The position numbers and the translations under genes were made by a program. This document shows positions 1 to 6,522 of a DNA stretch of 23,190 bases, one piece after another. The stretch is from SZUA-584 sp964441275 (GTDB taxonomy: Bacteria > Bacillota > Clostridia > Christensenellales > SZUA-584): contig CAYTUG010000025.1 of the NCBI GenBank assembly GCA_964441275.1, positions 1-23,190 of the forward strand. Direction: 5' to 3'. How positions within the stretch are numbered: the first letter of the stretch is position 1; each line of letters starts with the position of its first letter. Below the pieces are notes generated by a model. That model had not been told where the DNA came from and searched no databases. It saw only the letters and a program-made list of their open reading frames with translations.

Positions 1-126
1 TCCTTCACCGACTTTAAACAGCAGCTTAAGGCTTACCGATATCGCTCAAACAATATACCCATGCGCCCGCTCGGTTGGCTTAAGCCAACCGAATATCTCA
101 AACATAACACTGTCCAATATGTTTGA
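1..126 (+). pseudogene. C-terminal fragment of a DDE (integrase-core) transposase
   Basis: The frame is open from base 1 and ends at TGA 124-126, giving 41 residues. They include the motif SNNIPMRPLGWLKP, which matches the conserved C-terminal tail of IS3/IS481-like integrase-core transposases (pattern NN.PMRPL.W.SP). The remainder lies outside the window, so I cannot tell whether the gene is intact upstream. The fragment at 18048-18344 ends in a diverged version of the same tail, so two members of this transposase group bracket the window's cargo. Family placement rests on the tail motif only. Confidence 0.6.
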
Positions 127-187
127 CAAACCTACAGGCGCAGTCGTTAGGCGGCGGATTTGCGATTTCCTTCCAAATCTAATTCTG

Positions 188-216
188 TTGAAAAGTGTAG
201 AATTTGGTTGTATTAT
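188..216 (+). promoter_or_regulatory. Predicted sigma-70/SigA promoter of the pseudokinase gene
   Basis: TTGAAA at 188-193 (5 of 6 to consensus), a 17-base spacer and TATTAT at 211-216 (5 of 6). The start codon lies 31 bases downstream at 248. An imperfect inverted repeat (AATTCT 181-186 and AGAATT 199-204, within CCAAAT 173-178 and ATTTGG 202-207) overlaps the -35 box and spacer and could be an operator. Motif match only. Confidence 0.5.
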
Positions 217-247
217 GAAGTAACAATGTGTTTGGATAGGTGTTTTT

Positions 248-1765
248 ATGCACATTAAAAAAGGTAAACGAAATGCAGAAAAGCATTTTGGTCTCAGCGG
301 CGTTGAAAAAAAACTATGCGATATGTTGCCTGTTTTGATGCAGATAAATGAGCAGCACCGTTTCGGTCGTTTTGGGTTTGATATATGCATACAAAACATT
401 ACGCCCATAGGGCCTGGGGGCGCATTGAAACTTATGCCAAACGCGCTTAATAATGCGGCTGTAAGACCGGGTTATTCGCCTCCCGAACAGTACTTTACGG
501 GAAAGCGCTTGGGGCGATGGTCGGACGTATACAAGGCAAGCGCGTTAATCTACTTTCTGATAGCCGGAGAGTTGCCGCCGGCTGCCTTTAAGAGAGAACA
601 AAACGAGCCTGTATTTGATACCCCGCTCCCGGAAAGGCTTTTAGGCATAGCAAACGAGGTTGAAAAAGGGTTAGCGCTTGATATTGACGAAAGGCCGAAT
701 ACGCTTGAAAACCTTTATAAAGCGATAAAATCGCTTGAACCATGCGGGTTTGACAAGGCGCCCAAATTTAAAACACAACTTTTTGCGGTTGCGCTTATTG
801 CTATGGCGTCATTGTCGGGCAGCGTTTTCGCAGTAAATGAGATAAACTATTCCCGGGCTGTCGCTTTTGCAAACGAGTGCGCGTTTGAAAAGGCCGAACG
901 TTCACTGAACGGAGTTTTAGAATTTTATCGCGATGCAAAAAAATTAAGGCAATATGTTAACGCCGGCTTGTTGCTTGAAAAACAAAACTTTGACGAGGCG
1001 GAACAACAATTCAAAGCATTAGGAGAATATCAAAACGCCTGCGAGATGGTAAGCGAAACCAAATATAAACGCTCGTTGCACATTCTTGAGAACAAAGATT
1101 ATATTAGGGCAAAACAAAATTTTGATTCGCTTGGCAATTACCGCGATTGTGTTTTTCTTGCTAAAGAAGCGGCATATTTGCAAGCCGTGGAATATAAAAA
1201 AGCGGGCAATATTATTGATTCGCTTGCTCTTTTAAACAGCATCCAGCCATATAAAGATTCCAATGAAAAGATAATCCGGTTACACGAAAGCGTATATAAA
1301 AAAGCGTTAGAATACTTTAGAAATTACGAGTACTGTAGCGCGTACGATTACTTTAAAGCGACAGCCGGATATTTGCAATCCGATAGTTATGCAGCTGTGT
1401 GCAAAATATTAAACCTGCCTTTCGAGGCGTTTAACGAAGATTGTTTTAGCCAGCTTGTCGCTTACTCAGACAAGATTGATTTATCGGACGTATTAATGAA
1501 CGACGATTTTATCATTTTATTTCTGCAAGGTAGTTGGGAGGACGGTAAAAACAATTCACTAAAAATTGCGGAAGATAAAAGCGTAATTACCAATATGCCA
1601 TACAAGAACGGTATATATTTTTATTTTAAGGATTCGGCGCTTATTATCAAGACAGGCGATAACAAAGAGCATAAAGCATTTGTTTTCAAATATGTTAATA
1701 AAAACTCAATAAACGTTTATTGCTGTAAAAACGCCAAATCGTACACTCTGTTACGAAAATATTAA
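248..1765 (+). CDS. Pseudokinase C-lobe membrane protein with TPR-like repeats
   Basis: This 505-residue protein starts inside what would be the C-lobe of a bacterial Ser/Thr kinase. Residues 20-42 resemble helix E. FDICIQNI (44-51) aligns with the catalytic loop HRDISPDNI and keeps the Asp (D45) and Asn (N50). LKLMPNA (60-66) sits where LKLIDFG is expected, so the metal-binding DFG Asp is missing. GYSPPEQY (75-82), WSDVY (91-95) and the Arg of ERP (149) match the activation-segment end and later helices. The glycine loop and lysine of the N-lobe are absent. A membrane segment spans about 177-196. Residues 200-390 carry helical repeats of TPR type (motifs such as FDEAEQQFKALGEYQNA). An in-frame stop at 221-223 rules out a longer N-terminus. 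Catalytic activity is therefore unlikely; a binding or scaffolding role is inference. Confidence 0.7.
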   Translation: MHIKKGKRNAEKHFGLSGVEKKLCDMLPVLMQINEQHRFGRFGFDICIQNITPIGPGGALKLMPNALNNAAVRPGYSPPEQYFTGKRLGRWSDVYKASALIYFLIAGELPPAAFKREQNEPVFDTPLPERLLGIANEVEKGLALDIDERPNTLENLYKAIKSLEPCGFDKAPKFKTQLFAVALIAMASLSGSVFAVNEINYSRAVAFANECAFEKAERSLNGVLEFYRDAKKLRQYVNAGLLLEKQNFDEAEQQFKALGEYQNACEMVSETKYKRSLHILENKDYIRAKQNFDSLGNYRDCVFLAKEAAYLQAVEYKKAGNIIDSLALLNSIQPYKDSNEKIIRLHESVYKKALEYFRNYEYCSAYDYFKATAGYLQSDSYAAVCKILNLPFEAFNEDCFSQLVAYSDKIDLSDVLMNDDFIILFLQGSWEDGKNNSLKIAEDKSVITNMPYKNGIYFYFKDSALIIKTGDNKEHKAFVFKYVNKNSINVYCCKNAKSYTLLRKY

Positions 1766-1789
1766 CAATATATATCGGGCATATTGTTA
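1763..1789 (+). terminator. AT-rich stem-loop at the end of the pseudokinase gene
   Basis: TAACAATAT (1763-1771) and ATATTGTTA (1781-1789) form a perfect 9-bp stem with a 9-base loop, beginning at the stop codon itself. The following bases (TTTAATTC) make only a poor U-tract, so termination may be weak. Confidence 0.4.
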
Positions 1790-1819
1790 TTTAATTCAAA
1801 AACATTATGTATGTGCAGA

Positions 1820-1848
1820 TTATCATTAAATGTTGCGTATGGTATAAT
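1820..1848 (+). promoter_or_regulatory. Predicted extended -10 promoter of apgM
   Basis: TTATCA at 1820-1825 (4 of 6), a 17-base spacer and a perfect TATAAT at 1843-1848 preceded by TGG (extended -10, TGn). It lies 35 bases before the apgM start. The two membrane-protein genes downstream follow with short gaps and probably share it. Confidence 0.6.
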
Positions 1849-1882
1849 AGTTGCAAATAAAAAAGAGGTCTAAGAAACGACT

Positions 1883-3034
1883 ATGAAAAAACTGATAATT
1901 GTATTGGACGGGATTGCGGACAGGCCGCAGGATAAACTTTCGGGTAAAACTCCAATGGAAGCGGCGGTTACCCCTGCGCTTGACGAGTTGTACTTAAAGG
2001 GGCGCAGCGGAACGGTACAAACTATTCCGCAGGGGCTTGAAGCGGGAAGTGCGGTCGCAAACCTTGGGCTTTTAGGTTATGATGCAAAATCAAGCTACAA
2101 AGGGCGCGCAGTGATAGAGGCCGCCGGGGCGGGCATTTCTATCGAGCCTGATGCGCTTTATATAAGATGTAATTTCGTAAGCGTGGACGGGCAGGATTTT
2201 GAAAACAGTATAATAAGCAGTTATAACGCAAACGATATCGAAACATTTGAAGCCATACCTTTAGTAAAACGGCTGAACGAAACAGTGTTTGGGAAAGCCG
2301 CAAAACTTATAAATATTGATACGTTTCGCAACGTGCTTGTTGTCAAAGATGCCGCGCATATTGCGCAGCATCTAAATTTTGCGCCCGCGCATGAGATAAT
2401 TGGCAGCAAAGTATCCGATCACTTGAAGGGCGATGCATACATGCAACCTTATTTTGATATGATGAGAGCCGCATATGATGTTTTGAAAAACAGCAATTCC
2501 AAAGCTAACGCAATATGGTTTTGGGGCGCATCGTGCGCGCCTGACGTGCCGCCGGGCGTAGCAGAACGAAGGGTTGTATTGGCTGAAACTTCGCTGATGT
2601 GCGGGATAGCGGCTTTATTTAAATTAGATTGCGTCAAAACCCCGGAAGACGGCGGGTTTAGAAAATTTCTTGCATTGAAAACAAAAGCCGCGCTTGAGGC
2701 GTTAGACAGCTATGATAGCGCATATATCCACATACAGAAGCTCGACGATCTTTCGCATGAGCTTGAACCCGTAAAAAAGACGCAGGCAATTGAGGAGATT
2801 GACGAGTTTTTTATAAAGCCGTTCTTTAGCAAGCTAAGCGAGCCGTACAGCGCTATTATTGTTTCCGATCATTACACGTTTTCGGACAGCGGAGGGCATG
2901 GTGCACAACCCGCGCCTTTTCTGCTTTTAGGGCATGGCAGCGATGGGCGGGGCGGCCGCTTTACCGAGCAGCATTGTCGTCAAAAAGAGTCAACAATAGA
3001 TTCCGCATCGCTCGTTGCTATGCTAAATGGCTAA
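1883..3034 (+). CDS. apgM: Cofactor-independent phosphoglycerate mutase, archaeal type (ApgM)
   Basis: The enzyme interconverts 3- and 2-phosphoglycerate in glycolysis and gluconeogenesis, in the cytoplasm, using a phosphoserine intermediate and divalent metals. The 383-residue length fits the ApgM group of the alkaline-phosphatase superfamily. Visible motifs are LDGIADRP (D9, metal), SGKTPMEAA (20-28), GSAVANLGLLGYD with the expected nucleophile S56, IWFWG (211-215), the acidic/His motif DDLSHE (288-293), SDH (328-330) and the last metal His in GGHGAQPAPF (H339). Most homologues read GSDVAN at the nucleophile; here the Asp is Ala57. The motif usually written DEAGH is also altered to DDLSH. 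The protein could be active or specialised for another phosphosugar, because related proteins outside glycolysis exist. An AGAGG-like site lies upstream of the ATG. Confidence 0.85.
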   Translation: MKKLIIVLDGIADRPQDKLSGKTPMEAAVTPALDELYLKGRSGTVQTIPQGLEAGSAVANLGLLGYDAKSSYKGRAVIEAAGAGISIEPDALYIRCNFVSVDGQDFENSIISSYNANDIETFEAIPLVKRLNETVFGKAAKLINIDTFRNVLVVKDAAHIAQHLNFAPAHEIIGSKVSDHLKGDAYMQPYFDMMRAAYDVLKNSNSKANAIWFWGASCAPDVPPGVAERRVVLAETSLMCGIAALFKLDCVKTPEDGGFRKFLALKTKAALEALDSYDSAYIHIQKLDDLSHELEPVKKTQAIEEIDEFFIKPFFSKLSEPYSAIIVSDHYTFSDSGGHGAQPAPFLLLGHGSDGRGGRFTEQHCRQKESTIDSASLVAMLNG

Positions 3035-3085
3035 AACCTTGCAGCGGCGTTTTAAGAACAACCGATTGAAGAGGGTGGGGAGCTT

Positions 3086-3688
3086 ATGGATATTACGATT
3101 ATCGCCATTTTAACGGCACATCTTTTGGTTGGCATAGTATTCTGTTTTTTAGGAAACAGATGGTTAAAAATCATTTTAGGGGTGTATGGTTTAGCGTTCG
3201 GGTTTGTTCTTTCCGGCGTGCTGCTTTCATTGCTTTCATCCTATAACGGCGCCGCGCTGCTGTTATTGCGTTTAGGGGCGGGGGCGGCAGCAGCTGCAAT
3301 TTTTGTGCTTATACCGCATTTTGGCGTATTCTTTATTGGATTTGGCGGCGGAATGTTGGTTTGCATTTTGGCGGCCAGTATATTTAATTTGAATATTTTG
3401 AATTGGTACGTTTACGGCGGCGGTCTGTTAACGTGCTGTTTGCTGGGCGCGCTAACCCTCGGGTTCAGGCGCATATTTGTAGCGGTGTTCACCTCGTTTA
3501 CGGGCGCGTATGCTTTAGCGCAGTTTGTGTACCAGATAATCAACACAAACGTACAATCGCTTATAATAAGCGACATTAAGGCCGTATATTCTACTTTTAG
3601 CTCAATGCTTTTTTTAGCAATGCTTTTCGGACTGTTTTTTTTGGGCGTTATTGTTCAACTTACTGTTACAGATAAAGCTAAACGTTAA
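3086..3688 (+). CDS. Polytopic membrane protein, DUF4203/TMEM198-like
   Basis: This 200-residue protein is almost entirely hydrophobic, with about six or seven predicted membrane helices (roughly 5-22, 28-50, 54-75, 79-100, 104-125, 130-150 and 170-193). Gly-rich helices and basic residues between segments (GNRWLKIILG near 23-32, GFRRIF near 127) resemble the DUF4203 family. No enzyme motif or transporter signature is visible. A G-rich ribosome site (GAGGGTGGGGAG) precedes ATG 3086. The next gene begins 15 bases after its stop and encodes a protein of similar size and topology, suggesting a duplicated pair that may form a heteromeric complex. Function unknown; the family call is tentative. 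Confidence 0.6.
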   Translation: MDITIIAILTAHLLVGIVFCFLGNRWLKIILGVYGLAFGFVLSGVLLSLLSSYNGAALLLLRLGAGAAAAAIFVLIPHFGVFFIGFGGGMLVCILAASIFNLNILNWYVYGGGLLTCCLLGALTLGFRRIFVAVFTSFTGAYALAQFVYQIINTNVQSLIISDIKAVYSTFSSMLFLAMLFGLFFLGVIVQLTVTDKAKR

Positions 3689-3703
3689 TCAGGAGGAGTA
3701 TGC

Positions 3704-4363
3704 ATGGACTCAATTTATTATATTGCCGCGGCCTTCGCCGCATTGATTATAGGGCTGCTGCATATTGTTTTCGGCTACAAGTTAGCAAGGATTCTAATGC
3801 CGCTCAGCGGCGCGTTGATTGCAGTGGCATTGCTGGATATTTTTGCGCTTGATTTGCTTGGGCTGCAAGGGGGGGCGATGTATGTATTTTTAATAGCGGG
3901 CGGCGTGTTAATCTATGCTGCGCTTTTTTTAATACCCCGGGCTTCCGCTTTTTTTGCTTCTCTTACAGGCTCGGCTATTTTCATTGTCTACATAGTTTAT
4001 GCATTCGAGCTTTTCAATTTGGCAATTCTCTACCCGGCGGCGCTGACAATTTGCGTGCTTGCCGCTATTGCTGCGGCGGTATATAAAAGAATAGGGGTAA
4101 TTGTTGTATCAGCGTTATTGGGCGGTTGCATATTTGCGCCTGTAGCTTGCCTTTTATATTTGGAAGGTTTCCCCGGATTGGCGGCATTGCAAAACGTGTT
4201 GGGTTCCATTGCCAAAAATGCATACACTATATGTATAGTAGCTTTTGTTTGTGCGCTTTTGGGCACGATAATACAGTATATAAAGACAGCAAACGGCCAG
4301 TTGATTGAAAATAAATGGCGCGCGGGCAAACGCCGCAGTAAAAACATTAATATAATTGTGTGA
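3704..4363 (+). CDS. Polytopic membrane protein, probable paralogue of the upstream gene
   Basis: The protein has 219 residues and about seven membrane helices, then a short basic, presumably cytoplasmic tail (WRAGKRRSKN). The start is supported by AGGAGG at 3692-3697, a good distance before ATG 3704. Helix pattern, size and the FGYKLARILMPLSGA segment near residues 23-37 parallel the upstream protein, so the two look like an old tandem duplication. It is probably co-transcribed with apgM and its partner. It converges with the minus-strand gene ending at 4377, with only 13 bases between the stop codons and no clear terminator. Function unknown. Confidence 0.6.
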   Translation: MDSIYYIAAAFAALIIGLLHIVFGYKLARILMPLSGALIAVALLDIFALDLLGLQGGAMYVFLIAGGVLIYAALFLIPRASAFFASLTGSAIFIVYIVYAFELFNLAILYPAALTICVLAAIAAAVYKRIGVIVVSALLGGCIFAPVACLLYLEGFPGLAALQNVLGSIAKNAYTICIVAFVCALLGTIIQYIKTANGQLIENKWRAGKRRSKNINIIV

Positions 4364-4376
4364 AAGGTTGCTACTC

Positions 4377-5327
4377 CTAAGGGCGTATACACTGTTTATT
4401 TTTATCTGACCATTCTAATATGTATTCGCCGGCTTTTTGTATTTCGGCAAAAAAACCGCGGTTCAGCAAAAATTTTATTACCGTATCATTGCGTTTAAAC
4501 ACGCCGATAGACAAACACGATATTTTGCTCTTTGCGTAATCAATAAGGGATGTGCCTATGCCGGCGCGTTGCTCTTTTGGCTCTACACAAAGTCCAAGTA
4601 TGTTGCCCTCGTCCGAAAAGCATATAAAGCCGAGAATTCGCTCTTTCGAGGCATAAACAACAAGCCAGTCCGCAGCTTTGAACGCTTCGCGCGTTTGCTC
4701 GTATATGTTGTGCCAATAGCTGCTGTCTAAAAAAGGGTGAGCCGAAATAGCTGTGCTCAGCCATATTGACATCACATTGCCGATTTCTTCATCATGAGCC
4801 TTTCGAATACCATCGGTTGAAATGTTTTCTGAATTTACAACTGCTTTTCTGATTGGCAATTTTAAAAACCGGTTGGTCATATATGCTATAAAAATTCCGT
4901 ACACCGTCTCGGTAAGGCGCGCAATACCGTAATACAGCGGGCTTGCGTCCTGCTTGGTAACAAATATGATTAAAAACACCACAACGCTAATGGGTACGCT
5001 GGCTAAAAGCTTTAGAATGTTGCAAAGATATATGGTGAAGAGCACCCCGAAAACGCTTGCGAAATACCAAACGATGGGGGGCGCGTCAGCGGTTGTAAAC
5101 AATAACAGCACGCCGGTGACAGAACCGATTATAGTGCCCAATGTGCGATCAACGCCGGTGCGCAACGAGTGCTGCAACGAAGATTTCATACAGATAACCG
5201 CGGCAAGCGCGGCCTGAACGCCGTTTATCGTATCCCCAAGATTGAGCAACTGAAAAGTTGCGAGGCAAATGCCCACCGCAACCACAGTTTTTATTGTGCG
5301 CATGCCTATTTTGTACCGCGGCTTCAT
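4377..5327 (-). CDS. ArAE/FUSC-like membrane domain fused to a GNAT acetyltransferase
   Basis: The protein has two parts. Residues 1-165 form an aromatic-acid-exporter (FUSC/DUF939-like) membrane domain with about five or six helices and the hallmark segment RTGVDRTLGTIIGSVTGVL (56-74). Residues 170-306 form a GNAT N-acetyltransferase resembling YjaB-type enzymes: SIWLSTAISAHPFL near 187-200, the acetyl-CoA loop QRAGIG (253-258) after LCVEP, and FLLNRGF (286-292). The frame is open upstream to an ATG at 5388-5390, but the start at 5325-5327 is chosen because GGAGGG sits just before it and the exporter domain begins there (316 residues). The fusion suggests a substrate acetylated at the membrane, or export coupled to detoxification; this is inference. 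It has its own promoter downstream of the thioesterase gene. Confidence 0.7.
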   Translation of the reverse strand: MKPRYKIGMRTIKTVVAVGICLATFQLLNLGDTINGVQAALAAVICMKSSLQHSLRTGVDRTLGTIIGSVTGVLLLFTTADAPPIVWYFASVFGVLFTIYLCNILKLLASVPISVVVFLIIFVTKQDASPLYYGIARLTETVYGIFIAYMTNRFLKLPIRKAVVNSENISTDGIRKAHDEEIGNVMSIWLSTAISAHPFLDSSYWHNIYEQTREAFKAADWLVVYASKERILGFICFSDEGNILGLCVEPKEQRAGIGTSLIDYAKSKISCLSIGVFKRNDTVIKFLLNRGFFAEIQKAGEYILEWSDKNKQCIRP

Positions 5328-5359
5328 GTTTACCCTCCGGCTTTGGAAATTCAAATTAC

Positions 5360-5387
5360 ATTCTATAGATATTAGTTGCCGTGTCAA
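5360..5387 (-). promoter_or_regulatory. Predicted SigA promoter of the exporter-acetyltransferase gene
   Basis: On the minus strand a perfect TTGACA (plus-strand 5382-5387), a 16-base spacer and TAGAAT (5360-5365, 5 of 6). It lies in the 97-base gap after the thioesterase gene, so the exporter gene need not rely on read-through. Confidence 0.6.
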
Positions 5388-5424
5388 CACTGATTGTTTT
5401 TTTTTGTGTCGGCGCTTTTTTTAT

Positions 5425-5916
5425 TTATATATGCGAAGGATCATGTTCACTTTTATGAATGCACCAATCTTCATGAGAAAAATTATCGCATATCCGTTCA
5501 ATTCGCATTTTGATGTATTTTGCTTTTGCGGTGACTGCAACCTGATCGTCGGGAGTATATATTTCGCCTTCGCCTTCAAAAAGCAGCCTGTTTTGTTTGG
5601 TTATGCGCCCTAATACTTTAAGGCTGACGCCGCAGGGCAGCGGCTTCTTATAGCTTATTGAAAGTTCAACCGTTACGCCCCAAATGTTCGGATTGTCAAT
5701 CTGGATTGCCCGGCCTATTGTCTCGTCCAATATGCTTGCCGCTATGCCTCCGTGAAGGCGATCCGGATAGCTTTGGTGCAGTTGATGAGGCGTAAAAAAT
5801 GCCGCAACCTCGCGCGTGTCTGTTTCATAAAAGTGCGCATGCAAACCCTTATCGTTTGTTATACCGCATACAAAGCATTCCCTTGCGTTTGGCTGTTTGC
5901 CTGTAATCTTTTTCAT
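5425..5916 (-). CDS. Hotdog-fold (PaaI/4HBT-like) acyl-CoA thioesterase
   Basis: Members of this family hydrolyse acyl- or aryl-CoA thioesters in the cytoplasm. The 163-residue protein starts with the CxxC block CFVCGITNDKGL (14-25), common in this subgroup. It then has LHGGIAASILDETIG (54-68), the helix that carries the catalytic acidic residue (D64 or E65), and the strand VTVELSISYKKPLPCG. The frame extends upstream to 5956-5958, but the start at 5914-5916 is preferred because GGAGAAAG precedes it and the longer form would include promoter sequence. The neighbouring exporter-acetyltransferase on the same strand may act on related acyl or aromatic compounds, but nothing in the sequence identifies the substrate. 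Confidence 0.75.
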   Translation of the reverse strand: MKKITGKQPNARECFVCGITNDKGLHAHFYETDTREVAAFFTPHQLHQSYPDRLHGGIAASILDETIGRAIQIDNPNIWGVTVELSISYKKPLPCGVSLKVLGRITKQNRLLFEGEGEIYTPDDQVAVTAKAKYIKMRIERICDNFSHEDWCIHKSEHDPSHI

Positions 5917-5926
5917 GCTACTTTCT

Positions 5927-5964
5927 CCGCCATTGTATTTTTGTTTAGTATAGCACAATGGCGG
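5927..5964 (-). promoter_or_regulatory. Perfect 10-bp inverted repeat around the thioesterase promoter
   Basis: CCGCCATTGT (5927-5936) and ACAATGGCGG (5955-5964) are exact reverse complements separated by 18 bases. The interval holds the -10 box; one arm lies in the -35/-10 spacer and the other in the early transcribed leader, just before the ribosome site. This is a typical placement for a repressor operator. In RNA only the downstream arm would be transcribed, so a DNA-binding role is more likely than a hairpin. Confidence 0.55.
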
Positions 5965-5974
5965 CGTTTCTCAA
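5947..5974 (-). promoter_or_regulatory. Predicted extended -10 promoter of the thioesterase gene
   Basis: On the minus strand TTGAGA (plus-strand 5969-5974), a 16-base spacer ending in TGC, and TATACT (5947-5952). It overlaps the perfect inverted repeat described separately. Confidence 0.55.
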
Positions 5975-6522
5975 CGTTGCAACACCTATTAACCTTTTAT
6001 AAACAATAACTTAGGCTTATACTTATACTGTAGGTTTCATTCAATACGAAGTTATGGCGTTATACTATATAACTAAGGTTGTACAATGATGAGTAACAGT
6101 TAAGGAAGAAAAAAAGCCTGGATTATAATAATTTGATAAAATTAAATTACTAAATGAAGCAAAAAACCGAAAAAAAGAATTCCTTAATGAAAACCATGCG
6201 TCTGAGAACGTTTCTTCGGCGGCGTATAATTAAGAAAAATTAAAAAAGGCGGGACAGTAACGGTTGTGCTTCTTATCTAAAAAAGATGAAAAATACCAAT
6301 GCTTAAAACATAAATGTTTAGTAATGATTTGTAAATTTGTTGCGTAAAATTTATCGGACGGATAACAATGTTATGATTAATTTGTTATTAAAATAATCCA
6401 GACTTCGCGTTAAAAAACAACTACAGTTAAAATAATGAACATGTAACATAATTATAGCTATTCCATACAAAATGCATTTATAGATAATATATGTGTAGTA
6501 AAAAAATAAGGAGGAATACCAA
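5975..6522. other. AT-rich non-coding region between thioesterase and sugar transporter
   Basis: About 550 bases with no convincing gene. The stretch 6115-6320 contains short frames interrupted by stops and may be decayed coding sequence, but I recognise no family. The part next to the transporter (6350-6500) is very AT-rich with small repeats and is the likely control region of the operon. No clear consensus promoter was found. AAGGAGGAA at 6508-6516 is the ribosome site of the first transporter gene. Confidence 0.5.
6362..6436 (+). promoter_or_regulatory. Repeated motifs upstream of the sugar ABC operon, possible YesN sites
   Basis: ATAACAA (6362-6368) and TTGTTAT (6382-6388) form an inverted repeat with a 13-base spacer, and ATAACAATGTTAT is itself a small palindrome. 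TTAAAATAAT occurs twice as a direct repeat (6388-6397 and 6427-6436, 39 bases apart). AraC-type regulators such as YesN often bind direct repeats, but in sequence this AT-rich the repeats could arise by chance. Confidence 0.25.

Noticed and set aside
72..91. Perfect 20-base palindrome CGGTTGGCTTAAGCCAACCG
   Set aside because: It lies inside the transposase codons for the conserved GWLKP stretch and lacks a U-tract, so I treat it as a by-product of coding sequence and not as a terminator or operator. Its perfection is still notable.
46..408. Minus-strand open frame of 120 codons opposite the pseudokinase start
   Set aside because: It overlaps a supported gene and a transposase remnant, has no recognisable motif and no convincing ribosome site; it is a shadow frame.
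6150..6320. Possible small genes in the AT-rich intergenic region
   Set aside because: The frames are about 30 codons or less, lack ribosome sites and are broken by stops; one may be gene debris but I cannot name a source.
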